Origin: Acanthamoeba sp. SK_2022b
Lineage: Eukaryota > Discosea > Longamoebia > Acanthamoebidae
Direction: 5' to 3'
Length of the DNA: 21,564 nt
NCBI GenBank assembly: GCA_027943245.1
Contig: JANDJZ010000988.1
Coordinates: 1-21,564, forward strand
Shown: in pieces, positions 14,678 to 21,564 of the stretch
How the letters are laid out: the number at the start of each line of letters is the position of its first letter
Numbering within the stretch: position 1 is the stretch's first letter
Notes under the pieces: generated by a model
Databases searched by the model: none
What the model was told of the DNA's origin: nothing
Seen by the model: only the letters and a program-made list of their open reading frames with translations
Translations under genes and position numbers: made by a program

Positions 14678-17600
14678 ATGCCGAGCGACTCGTCCTTCGT
14701 GCACCTGCACGTCCACACGGAGTACTCGATGCTCGACGGGGCGGCGCGCCTGGGGCAGATGTTCGAGCGCACCGCGCAGCTGGAGATGCCGGCCATCGCG
14801 ATGACCGACCACGGCAACGTGCACGGCGCGTACGACTTCTACTCGCAGGCCAAGAAGGCCGGCGTGAAGCCGATCATCGGCATGGAGGCCTACCTCACGC
14901 CCAACACGCACCGCAGCGAGAAGAAGCGCGTGCAGTGGAACAAGGGCGGCGACGACGACGTCTCCGGCGGTGGCGCCTACACCCACATGACGCTGCTGGC
15001 CGAGTCCACCGAGGGCATGCACAACCTGTTCCGGATCTCCAGCCGGTCCAGCCTCGAGGGCTACTACTACAAGCCGCGCGCCGACCGCGAGCTGCTGGCC
15101 GAGCACGCCAAAGGCATCATCGCCACCACCGGCTGTCCGTCCGGCGAGATCCAGACCTGGCTGCGCATCGGCAACTACGAGAAGGCCCGCGAGAGCGCCG
15201 CCGAGTTCCGCGAGATCTTCGGCAAGGACAACTTCTTCCTCGAGCTGATGGACCACGGGCTGTCCATCGAGACCCGGGTCCGCGACGGCCTGCTGCGGCT
15301 CATGAAGGATCTCGACCTGCCGCCGATCGCGACGAACGACTCGCACTACTCCCACCCCGAGGAGTACAAGGCGCACGAGGCGCTGCTGTGCGTCCAGTCC
15401 GGCAGCAACCTGTCCGACCCCAACCGGTTCAAGTTCGACAGCCAGGACTACTACATCAAGTCCCCGGCCGAGATGCGCGAGCTGTGGGAGGACCGGCACG
15501 GGCTCAAGGAGGCGTGCGACAACACGCTCCTCATCGCCGAGCGCTGCGAGGTCGAGTTCACCGAGTCCACCGGCGGCTACATGGCGCGCGCCGACGTGCC
15601 CGAGGGGGAGACCGAGGAGTCCTGGTTCGTCAAGCAGGTCTGGGCCGGCATCGAGCAGCGCTACCCGGGCGACCGGCTGACCGACGAGGTCCGCGCGCGC
15701 GTCGAGATGGAGCTCGACGTCATCCGCACCAAGGGCTACTGCGGCTACTACCTGGTGGTCGCCGACTTCATCAACTGGTCCAAGGACAACGGCATCCGCG
15801 TCGGACCCGGCCGTGGCTCGGGCGCCGGCTCCATCGCCGCCTACGCGCTGCGCATCACCGACCTGTGCCCGATCGAGCACGGCCTGATCTTCGAGCGGTT
15901 CCTCAACCCCGAGCGTCCCTCGATGCCCGACTTCGACATCGACTTCGACGAGCGTCGTCGCGGCGAGGTCATCCAGTACGTCTCGCGCAAGTACGGCAGC
16001 GACCGCGTCGCCCAGATCGCCACGTTCGGCCGGATCAAGTCCAAGCAGGCGGTCAAGGACGCCAGCCGCGTGCTGGACTACCCCTTCGCGATGGGCGAGC
16101 GCATCACCAAGGCGCTGCCGCCGGACATCATGGGCAAGGGCGTCCCGCTCGGCGACCTGTTCAACCCCGAGCACAAGCGCTACGGCGACGGTGCGGAGTT
16201 CCGGGCGCTGTACGAGCAGGACGCCGACGTCCGCACCGTCGTCGAGACGGCCAAGGGCCTGGAGGGCCTGATCCGTCAGTGGGGCGTCCACGCCGCCGGC
16301 GTCATCATGTCCAGCGAGCCGCTGCTCGACATCGTGCCGATCATGAAGCGCGAGCAGGACGGCGCGATCATCACGCAGTTCGACTACCCGATGTGCGAGT
16401 CGCTCGGCCTGGTCAAGATGGACTTCCTGGGCCTGCGCAACCTCACGGTCCTCGACGACGCGCTCATCAACATCAAGGCCAACCGGGGCGAGGACGTCGT
16501 CCTGGAGGACCTGCCCTTCGACGACCCGGCCACGTTCGAGCTGCTCTCGCGCGGCGACACGCTCGGCGTCTTCCAGCTCGACGGCGGCCCCATGCGCGCG
16601 CTGCTGCGCAGCATGAAGCCGGACAAGTTCGCCGACATCTCGGCCGTCGGCGCGCTCTACCGCCCCGGGCCCATGGGCGCGGACTCGCACAACAAGTACG
16701 CCCGGCGCAAGAACGGCCGCGAGAAGATCGAGCCGATCCACCCCGAGCTGGAGGAGCCGCTCAAGGACGTCCTCGGCGAGACGTACGGCCTGATCGTCTA
16801 CCAGGAGCAGGTCATGGCGATCGCCCAGGTGCTGGCCGGGTTCTCGCTCGGACAGGCCGACAACCTGCGCCGCGCCATGGGCAAGAAGAAGAAGTCCGAG
16901 CTCGACAAGCAGTACGCGGGCTTCCAGGCCGGCATGCTCGAGCGCGGCTACTCGCAGAAGGCGATCACCACGCTGTGGGAGATCCTGCTGCCCTTCTCCG
17001 ACTACGCCTTCAACAAGGCGCACTCGGCTGCGTACGGCGTCGTCTCCTACTGGACGGCCTACCTCAAGGCCAACTACCCGGCCGAGTACATGGCCGCGCT
17101 GCTCACCAGCGTCCGCGGCGACAAGGACAAGTCGGCGGTCTACCTCAACGAGTGCCGGCGCATGGGCATCAAGGTGCTGCCGCCGGACGTCAACGACTCG
17201 GTGGCCAACTTCGCCTCGGTCGGCACCGACATCCGCTTCGGCCTGGCCGCCATCCGCAACGTCGGCGAGAACGTCGTGGCCGAGATCGTCGCCACCCGGC
17301 AGGAGAAGGGCGCGTTCACGTCCTTCACCGACTTCCTGCAGAAGGTGCCCGACCGGGTCTGCAACAAGCGTGTCGTCGACTCGCTCATCAAGGCCGGCGG
17401 CTTCGACTCGCTCGGTCACCAGCGCCGCGCGCTGGTGACCATCGCCGAGGACGCGGTCGACCAGTACGGCGTGCTGAAGAAGGGCTCGGACGTCCAGGAC
17501 TCGCTGTTCGGCGGCACCGACGACGAGCTCGCCGGCGTGACGATCACCGTGCCGACCATCCCCGAGTGGGACAAGACCCAGCTGCTGGCCTACGAGCGCG

Positions 17601-18205
17601 ACATGCTCGGCCTGTACGTCTCGGACCACCCGCTGCTCGGCCTGGAGCACGTGCTCCGCGCCAGCAGCGACTGCACCATCGGCGACCTGAACGCCGACGC
17701 CGACCGCCCGGACGGCTCCACCGTGCGGCTGTGCGGCCTGGTCAGCGCGGTGTCCAAGCGCATGACCAAGAAGGGCGACACCTGGGCGATCGTGACGCTG
17801 GAGGACCTCGAGGGCGCGATCGACGTCCTGGTCTACCCCTCGGCGTACACGCTGGCCGGCCAGTCGCTCGTGCAGGACGCGATCGTCGTGGTCAAGGGCC
17901 GGGTCAAGCGCAAGGACGAGGGCCTGGAGGTCAGCGCGATGGAGGTGACCCAGCCGGCGCTCAGCACGAGCGGCTCGGAGGGCCCGATCGTCGTGACGCT
18001 GCCGGTCGCCCGGTGCACCCAGGACACCATCGCCCAGTTCAAGCACGTGCTCGGCTCCTACCCGGGCACGGCCGAGGTGCACCTGCGGCTGCAGAGCGCC
18101 CAGGGCACCAAGGTGATGCGGCTCGACCGGGGTCTGCGGGTGACGCCATCGTCGTCGCTCATCGCGGACCTCAAGGAGCTCCTCGGCCCGAGCTGCCTCT
18201 CGTGA
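14678..18205 (+). CDS. dnaE: DNA polymerase III alpha subunit, DnaE1 type
   Basis: A 1175-residue replicative polymerase. The PHP domain comes first. H11, H13, D20, H45, E70, H103, C153, D221 and H223 fall in the motifs HLHVHTEYSMLDG, TDHG, GMEAYLTP, TGCPSG and NDSHYSHP. This is a full candidate metal-binding set, as in PHP domains with 3'-5' proofreading activity. The polymerase palm follows with PDFDIDF at 417-423 (D418 and D420) and the third acidic residue D582 in KMDFLGLRNLT. The thumb and fingers, helix-hairpin-helix, and OB-fold region (GLVSAVSKRMTKKGDTWAIV near 1018-1037) complete the C-terminal half. GAGGAGG at 14660-14666 supports the ATG. The stop overlaps the next gene by 4 bp. 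Confidence 0.97.
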   Translation: MPSDSSFVHLHVHTEYSMLDGAARLGQMFERTAQLEMPAIAMTDHGNVHGAYDFYSQAKKAGVKPIIGMEAYLTPNTHRSEKKRVQWNKGGDDDVSGGGAYTHMTLLAESTEGMHNLFRISSRSSLEGYYYKPRADRELLAEHAKGIIATTGCPSGEIQTWLRIGNYEKARESAAEFREIFGKDNFFLELMDHGLSIETRVRDGLLRLMKDLDLPPIATNDSHYSHPEEYKAHEALLCVQSGSNLSDPNRFKFDSQDYYIKSPAEMRELWEDRHGLKEACDNTLLIAERCEVEFTESTGGYMARADVPEGETEESWFVKQVWAGIEQRYPGDRLTDEVRARVEMELDVIRTKGYCGYYLVVADFINWSKDNGIRVGPGRGSGAGSIAAYALRITDLCPIEHGLIFERFLNPERPSMPDFDIDFDERRRGEVIQYVSRKYGSDRVAQIATFGRIKSKQAVKDASRVLDYPFAMGERITKALPPDIMGKGVPLGDLFNPEHKRYGDGAEFRALYEQDADVRTVVETAKGLEGLIRQWGVHAAGVIMSSEPLLDIVPIMKREQDGAIITQFDYPMCESLGLVKMDFLGLRNLTVLDDALINIKANRGEDVVLEDLPFDDPATFELLSRGDTLGVFQLDGGPMRALLRSMKPDKFADISAVGALYRPGPMGADSHNKYARRKNGREKIEPIHPELEEPLKDVLGETYGLIVYQEQVMAIAQVLAGFSLGQADNLRRAMGKKKKSELDKQYAGFQAGMLERGYSQKAITTLWEILLPFSDYAFNKAHSAAYGVVSYWTAYLKANYPAEYMAALLTSVRGDKDKSAVYLNECRRMGIKVLPPDVNDSVANFASVGTDIRFGLAAIRNVGENVVAEIVATRQEKGAFTSFTDFLQKVPDRVCNKRVVDSLIKAGGFDSLGHQRRALVTIAEDAVDQYGVLKKGSDVQDSLFGGTDDELAGVTITVPTIPEWDKTQLLAYERDMLGLYVSDHPLLGLEHVLRASSDCTIGDLNADADRPDGSTVRLCGLVSAVSKRMTKKGDTWAIVTLEDLEGAIDVLVYPSAYTLAGQSLVQDAIVVVKGRVKRKDEGLEVSAMEVTQPALSTSGSEGPIVVTLPVARCTQDTIAQFKHVLGSYPGTAEVHLRLQSAQGTKVMRLDRGLRVTPSSSLIADLKELLGPSCLS

Positions 18206-18687
18206 GGCGCCGTCCGGTCGCGAGCCTGCTGCTCGCCGCGGTGCTGCTCGGCGCCCTCGCCGGAGCGGTGTGGGCCGGCCTGGCCGACCCCGCCCTGCTC
18301 GAGGTGCGCGAGCAGGGCATCGTCCTCACCGAGCGCGCGTCGACCGCCGCGATCGACGTCGTGCTGGTCTACCTGGCCGCGGGCGTGGTCGTCTGCCTCC
18401 CGCTGGGGGTGCTCACCGCCCGGCTCGTGCCCGGCCCGCGCGGGGTCGCCGTCACGGTCGTGGTCTCGCTGGTCGCGGCGGCCGTCGCCTACGCGACCGG
18501 ACGCACGCTCGGTCCGCCCGACCCGTCCGGTCTCACCGGTCTCGCGGCCGGCGACACCGTGCCGCAGCAGCTCGGACTGGGCAACGTCGTGCCGACGCTG
18601 GTGTGGGCGATGGCGGGCCTGGTCGGCCTGCTCGCCGCCACCGCGGCCGGTCGGCGCGAGCCGGACGACGCCGGGCTGCAGCGCTAG
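18202..18687 (+). CDS. Small four-helix membrane protein, DUF2567-like
   Basis: A 161-residue protein of unknown function with four clear hydrophobic helices (about residues 6-26, 51-75, 80-103 and 130-150). An extracytoplasmic-looking loop rich in E and R lies between the first two, and a polar loop (about 104-130) precedes the last. The GTG start overlaps the dnaE stop (GTGA at 18202-18205), so it is coupled to dnaE. This arrangement and topology resemble the actinobacterial DUF2567 family, but no sequence motif makes that certain. It ends directly against the convergent ybaK gene: TAG at 18685-18687 is followed by the ybaK stop at 18688-18690, with no gap. Confidence 0.7.
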   Translation: MRRRPVASLLLAAVLLGALAGAVWAGLADPALLEVREQGIVLTERASTAAIDVVLVYLAAGVVVCLPLGVLTARLVPGPRGVAVTVVVSLVAAAVAYATGRTLGPPDPSGLTGLAAGDTVPQQLGLGNVVPTLVWAMAGLVGLLAATAAGRREPDDAGLQR

Positions 18688-19161
18688 TCAGCGCGCGACG
18701 TCGGCCACGACGGCGCTCGTGACCTTCACGAGGTCGTCGGGCGCGAGCTCGATGTCCAGCCCGCGCCGGCCGCCGGAGACGAAGACGGTCTCGTGGAGCT
18801 CCGCGGTCTCGTCGAGCACCGTGCGGTGGGCCTTCTTCTGCCCGACGGGGGAGATGCCGCCGAGCACGTAGCCGGTGGCCCGCTGGGCGGCCGCCTTGTC
18901 GGCCATCTGCGCCTTCTTGCCGCCGAGCGCCGCGGCCACCGCCTTGAGGTCGAGCGACCCGGACACCGGCACGATGCCCACGCACAGCTCGCCGTCGACG
19001 TCGACCATGAGCGTCTTGAACACCCGGTCCGGGTCGACGCCGAGCGCCTCGGCCGCCTCGAGGCCGTACGACTCGGCCCGCGGGTCGTGCGTGTACGGGT
19101 GGGCGGTGAAGGGGACGCCGAGTCGCGTGAGCAGCGTCGTCGCCGGGGTGCCCGCAGCCAT
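18688..19161 (-). CDS. ybaK: Cys-tRNA(Pro) deacylase, YbaK/EbsC family
   Basis: A 157-residue single-domain trans-editing enzyme that hydrolyses Cys mischarged on tRNA-Pro, or similar misacylated tRNAs. Family features include THDPRAESYGLEAAEALG near the N-terminus, V47-F-K49-T-L (the conserved lysine), GGKKAQMAD near 80-88 and the GGISP motif at 101-105 followed by QKKAHR. The start at ATG 19161 is supported by TAGGGT only 7 nt upstream, which fits a leaderless message; the frame stays open further up but encodes an Arg/Pro-rich low-complexity stretch. The gene is convergent with the DUF2567-like gene and divergent from the protease. Confidence 0.92.
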   Translation of the reverse strand: MAAGTPATTLLTRLGVPFTAHPYTHDPRAESYGLEAAEALGVDPDRVFKTLMVDVDGELCVGIVPVSGSLDLKAVAAALGGKKAQMADKAAAQRATGYVLGGISPVGQKKAHRTVLDETAELHETVFVSGGRRGLDIELAPDDLVKVTSAVVADVAR

Positions 19162-19168
19162 GGGCGAC

Positions 19169-19174
19169 ACCCTA
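19169..19174 (-). promoter_or_regulatory. Probable ybaK -10 box (leaderless)
   Basis: On the minus strand TAGGGT ends 7 nt before the ATG at 19161, matching TANNNT, and there is no Shine-Dalgarno. No clear -35 is visible. Confidence 0.45.
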
Positions 19175-19234
19175 GCGACCGGCGGCCGGTGCCGGCGTCC
19201 GCCGACGCACCGGCGTGACCTCGCGCACGTGCCG

Positions 19235-19270
19235 CGTCCGATCGGTCCGAACCGCGGACCGGGCCGGACG
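19235..19270. promoter_or_regulatory. Nested dyad upstream of the M4 protease gene
   Basis: An inner perfect dyad CGGTCCG-AACCG-CGGACCG (19243-19261) is enclosed by outer arms CGTCCG (19235-19240) and CGGACG (19265-19270). The spacers are 2 and 3 nt. The 36-bp structure lies upstream of the probable -10 box TAAGGT and overlaps the -35 position, so it is a good operator candidate. Confidence 0.5.
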
Positions 19271-19278
19271 ACCGGCAC

Positions 19279-19284
19279 TAAGGT
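19279..19284 (+). promoter_or_regulatory. Probable -10 box of the M4 protease gene
   Basis: TAAGGT fits TANNNT, with CGGACC at 19255-19260 as a weak -35 at 18-bp spacing. A short leader of about 25 nt then carries the ribosome-binding site GAAAGGGA (19301-19308). Confidence 0.45.
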
Positions 19285-19313
19285 CGAGGCGCTCGACGCC
19301 GAAAGGGAACCCC

Positions 19314-21564
19314 ATGGCCTCCTCCGTCCTCGTCCGGGTCGTCGCGACGGCCGTGGCCGCCTCGTCGCTCGCCCTCGTCCCGTCCGCCGCGCAGGCCGCG
19401 GACCCGTGGACGTCCGACACCGAGGGGTCGGTGCAGGAGAAGCGGGACGCCGAGGGACGCCTGACCTTCGCCGCGCCCCGCGCCGGCGGACGCATCGACA
19501 ACCCCGAGGTCTCGTCGCGCACGTCGGCCCGCACCGCGGCGACCCGCCACCTGCAGCGCTACGGCGCCGAGCTGGGCATCGAGGCCGCCGAGGACTTCGA
19601 GACCGGACCGTCGCAGCGCCTGGCGTCCGGTGCCGACGTCGTGCGCCTGGAGCAGCAGGCCGGGGGCCTGCCCGTGCTCGGCGGCGAGGTCGTCATGGTG
19701 CTCGACGACGAGCGCTCGCTCGAGAGCGTGCAGGCGAACGTCGTCGACGTGCCCGAGGTCGCGGCTCCGCGGGTCTCGCAGTCCCAGGCGCGCGAGCGGG
19801 CCGTCGCGGCCGTCGCGAAGCTGGCCGACACGCGCGTGCGGGCCACGGCGGCGCGCCGGGTGGTGCTCGACCCCGACCTGTTCTCGCTGCCGGCCGGCGC
19901 CGCCAGCGCGTGGGAGGTGGAGGTCGGCAACGGTCTCGACGTCCGGCGCCACGTCTACGTCGACGACCGCAGCGGCGGCGTCGTGCGCGTCGTCGACCTC
20001 GTGCAGCACGTGGACCGCGTCGTCTGCGACGCCGGGAACGCGGTGCTCCGGGACCCCAGCTGCACCACCGGCTTCGCCCGGGTCGAGGGCGGCGACGCCA
20101 CCGGCCTCGTGGACGTCGACCAGGCCTACGACCACGCCGGCGAGGTGGTCGCCACGTACCGGTCGGCCGGGGTCGACCTCGACCGGCTGCTCTCGACCGA
20201 GCCCGGCGGCGACCGGGTCGCGGCGACCGTCCGGGTCTGCGATCCCGACGACGACTGCCCGTGGCCGAACGCGGCGTGGAACGGGACGCAGATGGTCTAC
20301 GGCGACGGGTACGCCGCCGCCGACGACGTGGTCGGCCACGAGATGACCCACGGCTTCGTCCAGCGGACGTCCAACCTCTTCTACTTCGGCCAGCCCGGCG
20401 CGATCAACGAGTCGATGGCCGACGTCGTGGGCGAGATCGTCGACCAGGGCCACGGCGACGACGACGACAGCGCCTGGCGTCTCGGCGAGGACCTGCCCGG
20501 CGGGACCATCCGCAGCATGAGCGAGCCGACGGCGTACGGCCAGCCGGACTCGACGGCCAGCCCGCTGTGGCACACCGACCCGTCCGACTCCGAGGGCGTG
20601 CACGTCAACAGCGGCGTCGGCAACCGGACCGCCCACCTCATCTCGCAGGGCGGCAGCCTCGGCGGGCAGACGGTCACCGGCATCGACGGGGACGACCGCG
20701 CACGACGCAAGACGCTGCTGCTGTACCTGGACACGATCCGCTCGCTGGGCAGCACGAGCGACTACGCCGCCCTGGGCCGGGTGCTGAGCGCCACCTGCGC
20801 GAGCCTGGTGGGGACGCACGGCTTCACCGCCGCCGACTGCGCGCAGGTGTCCAAGGCCGTCGCCGCGACCGGACTGGCGCAGCGACCCGCGGCGCTGGGC
20901 CAGGACCCGTCGGCCACGATGACCTGCCCCGACGGGCTGCAGCCGCACGTGCTGCGCACGCTGGACGACTTCACGACCAGCAGCCCCGCGTGGCAGCAGG
21001 TGCCGCGCGACCCGTCGTTCGCGGTGCCCGAGCCGGGGGAGCGCGCCTGGTACGGCGACGACTACGCCGTCACGGCCACCGACGGCGGCACCTCTGGCAA
21101 GGTCGCGGCGATCACCGCGGAGGACGTGTCGCTGTGGGAGGGCGAGCGGACGTACCTGTTCCTCGAGCACTGGTACGCCTTCGAGTCCGGCCAGCTCGAG
21201 GGCCAGTCGGAGACGGCCTACTTCGACGGCGGCTACGTGGCGGTCCAGGGCCGTCCGGGCACCGTGTCGACCCCGCTGGCCGACCGGTGGGTGAACGGGC
21301 CGCAGCACCGGCTCGCGTCCGGCACCGGCAACCAGCGCGCGGGCACGACCGCGTTCGCCGGCTCCAGCCGCGGCTGGACGTCCAGCCGCGTGGACCTCAC
21401 CGACCTGCCGACCGACCTCGGCGGAACGGCCGACGTCGCCGTGGTCATGTCCGGCGACGCGACCGGGTTCGAGCAGGGCTGGTACGTCCGCCAGGCCACG
21501 GTGTACGCCTGCCAGCAGCCCGTGTCGGGATCCGTGCCGTCCATCTCCGGCCGGGTGCAGGAGG
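19314..21564 (+). CDS. Secreted M4 (thermolysin-like) metallopeptidase with C-terminal beta-sandwich region (partial, 3' end outside window)
   Basis: The frame is open from ATG 19314 to the window end (750 codons). A Sec signal peptide with an AQA-AD cleavage site near residue 29 is followed by an FTP/PepSY-like propeptide (about 30-230). The zinc site is H342-E343-M-T-H346 with E366 in INESMAD, spaced as in thermolysin. H430 in VHVNSG matches the transition-state histidine. WNGTQMVYGDG just before HEMTH is also typical. The M4 helical C-domain ends near residue 530. A further 200 or more residues (LFLEHWYAFE, YFDGGYV, GWTSSRVDLTDL, GWYVRQATVYAC) look like the MAM/jelly-roll type domain found on secreted proteases. 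It should degrade extracellular protein after autoprocessing. The ATG is supported by GAAAGGGA. Confidence 0.9.
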   Translation, partial: MASSVLVRVVATAVAASSLALVPSAAQAADPWTSDTEGSVQEKRDAEGRLTFAAPRAGGRIDNPEVSSRTSARTAATRHLQRYGAELGIEAAEDFETGPSQRLASGADVVRLEQQAGGLPVLGGEVVMVLDDERSLESVQANVVDVPEVAAPRVSQSQARERAVAAVAKLADTRVRATAARRVVLDPDLFSLPAGAASAWEVEVGNGLDVRRHVYVDDRSGGVVRVVDLVQHVDRVVCDAGNAVLRDPSCTTGFARVEGGDATGLVDVDQAYDHAGEVVATYRSAGVDLDRLLSTEPGGDRVAATVRVCDPDDDCPWPNAAWNGTQMVYGDGYAAADDVVGHEMTHGFVQRTSNLFYFGQPGAINESMADVVGEIVDQGHGDDDDSAWRLGEDLPGGTIRSMSEPTAYGQPDSTASPLWHTDPSDSEGVHVNSGVGNRTAHLISQGGSLGGQTVTGIDGDDRARRKTLLLYLDTIRSLGSTSDYAALGRVLSATCASLVGTHGFTAADCAQVSKAVAATGLAQRPAALGQDPSATMTCPDGLQPHVLRTLDDFTTSSPAWQQVPRDPSFAVPEPGERAWYGDDYAVTATDGGTSGKVAAITAEDVSLWEGERTYLFLEHWYAFESGQLEGQSETAYFDGGYVAVQGRPGTVSTPLADRWVNGPQHRLASGTGNQRAGTTAFAGSSRGWTSSRVDLTDLPTDLGGTADVAVVMSGDATGFEQGWYVRQATVYACQQPVSGSVPSISGRVQE

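Noticed and set aside
13049..18082. A 1677-codon open frame antisense to dnaE and drrB
   Set aside because: It is an artefact of high GC. The composition is His/Arg/Val/Asp-rich low complexity with no motif, and dnaE on the other strand is unambiguous.

Overview
The window is about 21.6 kb of very GC-rich DNA with strong G/C third-position bias. It has GTG starts, many 4-bp ATGA/GTGA gene overlaps, and several starts with no Shine-Dalgarno but a TANNNT -10 box 6-8 nt upstream. These traits and the gene set point to a high-GC actinobacterium. The gene set includes ileS, a DksA/TraR-like zinc-finger gene, lspA, rluD, a DrrAB-type ABC pair, a PHP-type dnaE and a DUF2567-like protein. The Nocardioidaceae (Aeromicrobium/Nocardioides-like) are a reasonable guess, but that placement is inference. 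The window holds 17 protein genes, of which the first and last are cut by the window edges. I see no rRNA, tRNA, CRISPR array or recognisable transposase. The largest gap between genes is 187 bp (11267-11453).

Layout. (1) 1-4969 is an accessory catabolic or detoxification locus. A PucR/RsbRD-type regulator, leftward and truncated, is divergent from a tightly coupled operon: flavin monooxygenase, short-chain dehydrogenase, GPH-type MFS transporter and TauE/SafE-type permease. All three junctions are 4-bp stop/start overlaps, so the four proteins probably serve one substrate, which the sequence does not identify. (2) 4983-10196 is a conserved housekeeping block. ileS (leftward) is divergent from a dksA-like gene, followed by lspA and rluD. 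(3) 10219-11385 is the most unusual segment. A DUF559/Vsr-like nuclease-fold gene, leftward, is bracketed by two copies of the same ~65-69 bp palindromic repeat. One abuts its stop codon and the other lies 50 bp upstream of its start. It looks like a compact cassette sitting between rluD and alaA. (4) 11454-14557 carries the alanine aminotransferase alaA, then a DrrAB-like exporter preceded by two dyads. (5) 14678-18687 has dnaE with an apparently intact PHP metal site, overlapping a four-TM DUF2567-like gene. (6) 18688-21564 has ybaK (leftward, abutting the previous gene tail to tail), then a secreted M4 (thermolysin-like) metallopeptidase running off the right edge. A nested dyad lies next to that gene's probable promoter.

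The candidate for an undescribed system is the palindrome-bracketed nuclease gene at 10219-11385. It recalls the relation between REP palindromes and RAYT proteins, but with a DUF559 nuclease-fold protein instead of a Y1 transposase. Only the two matching palindromes and the protein motifs are seen directly; any mobility or processing role is inference.
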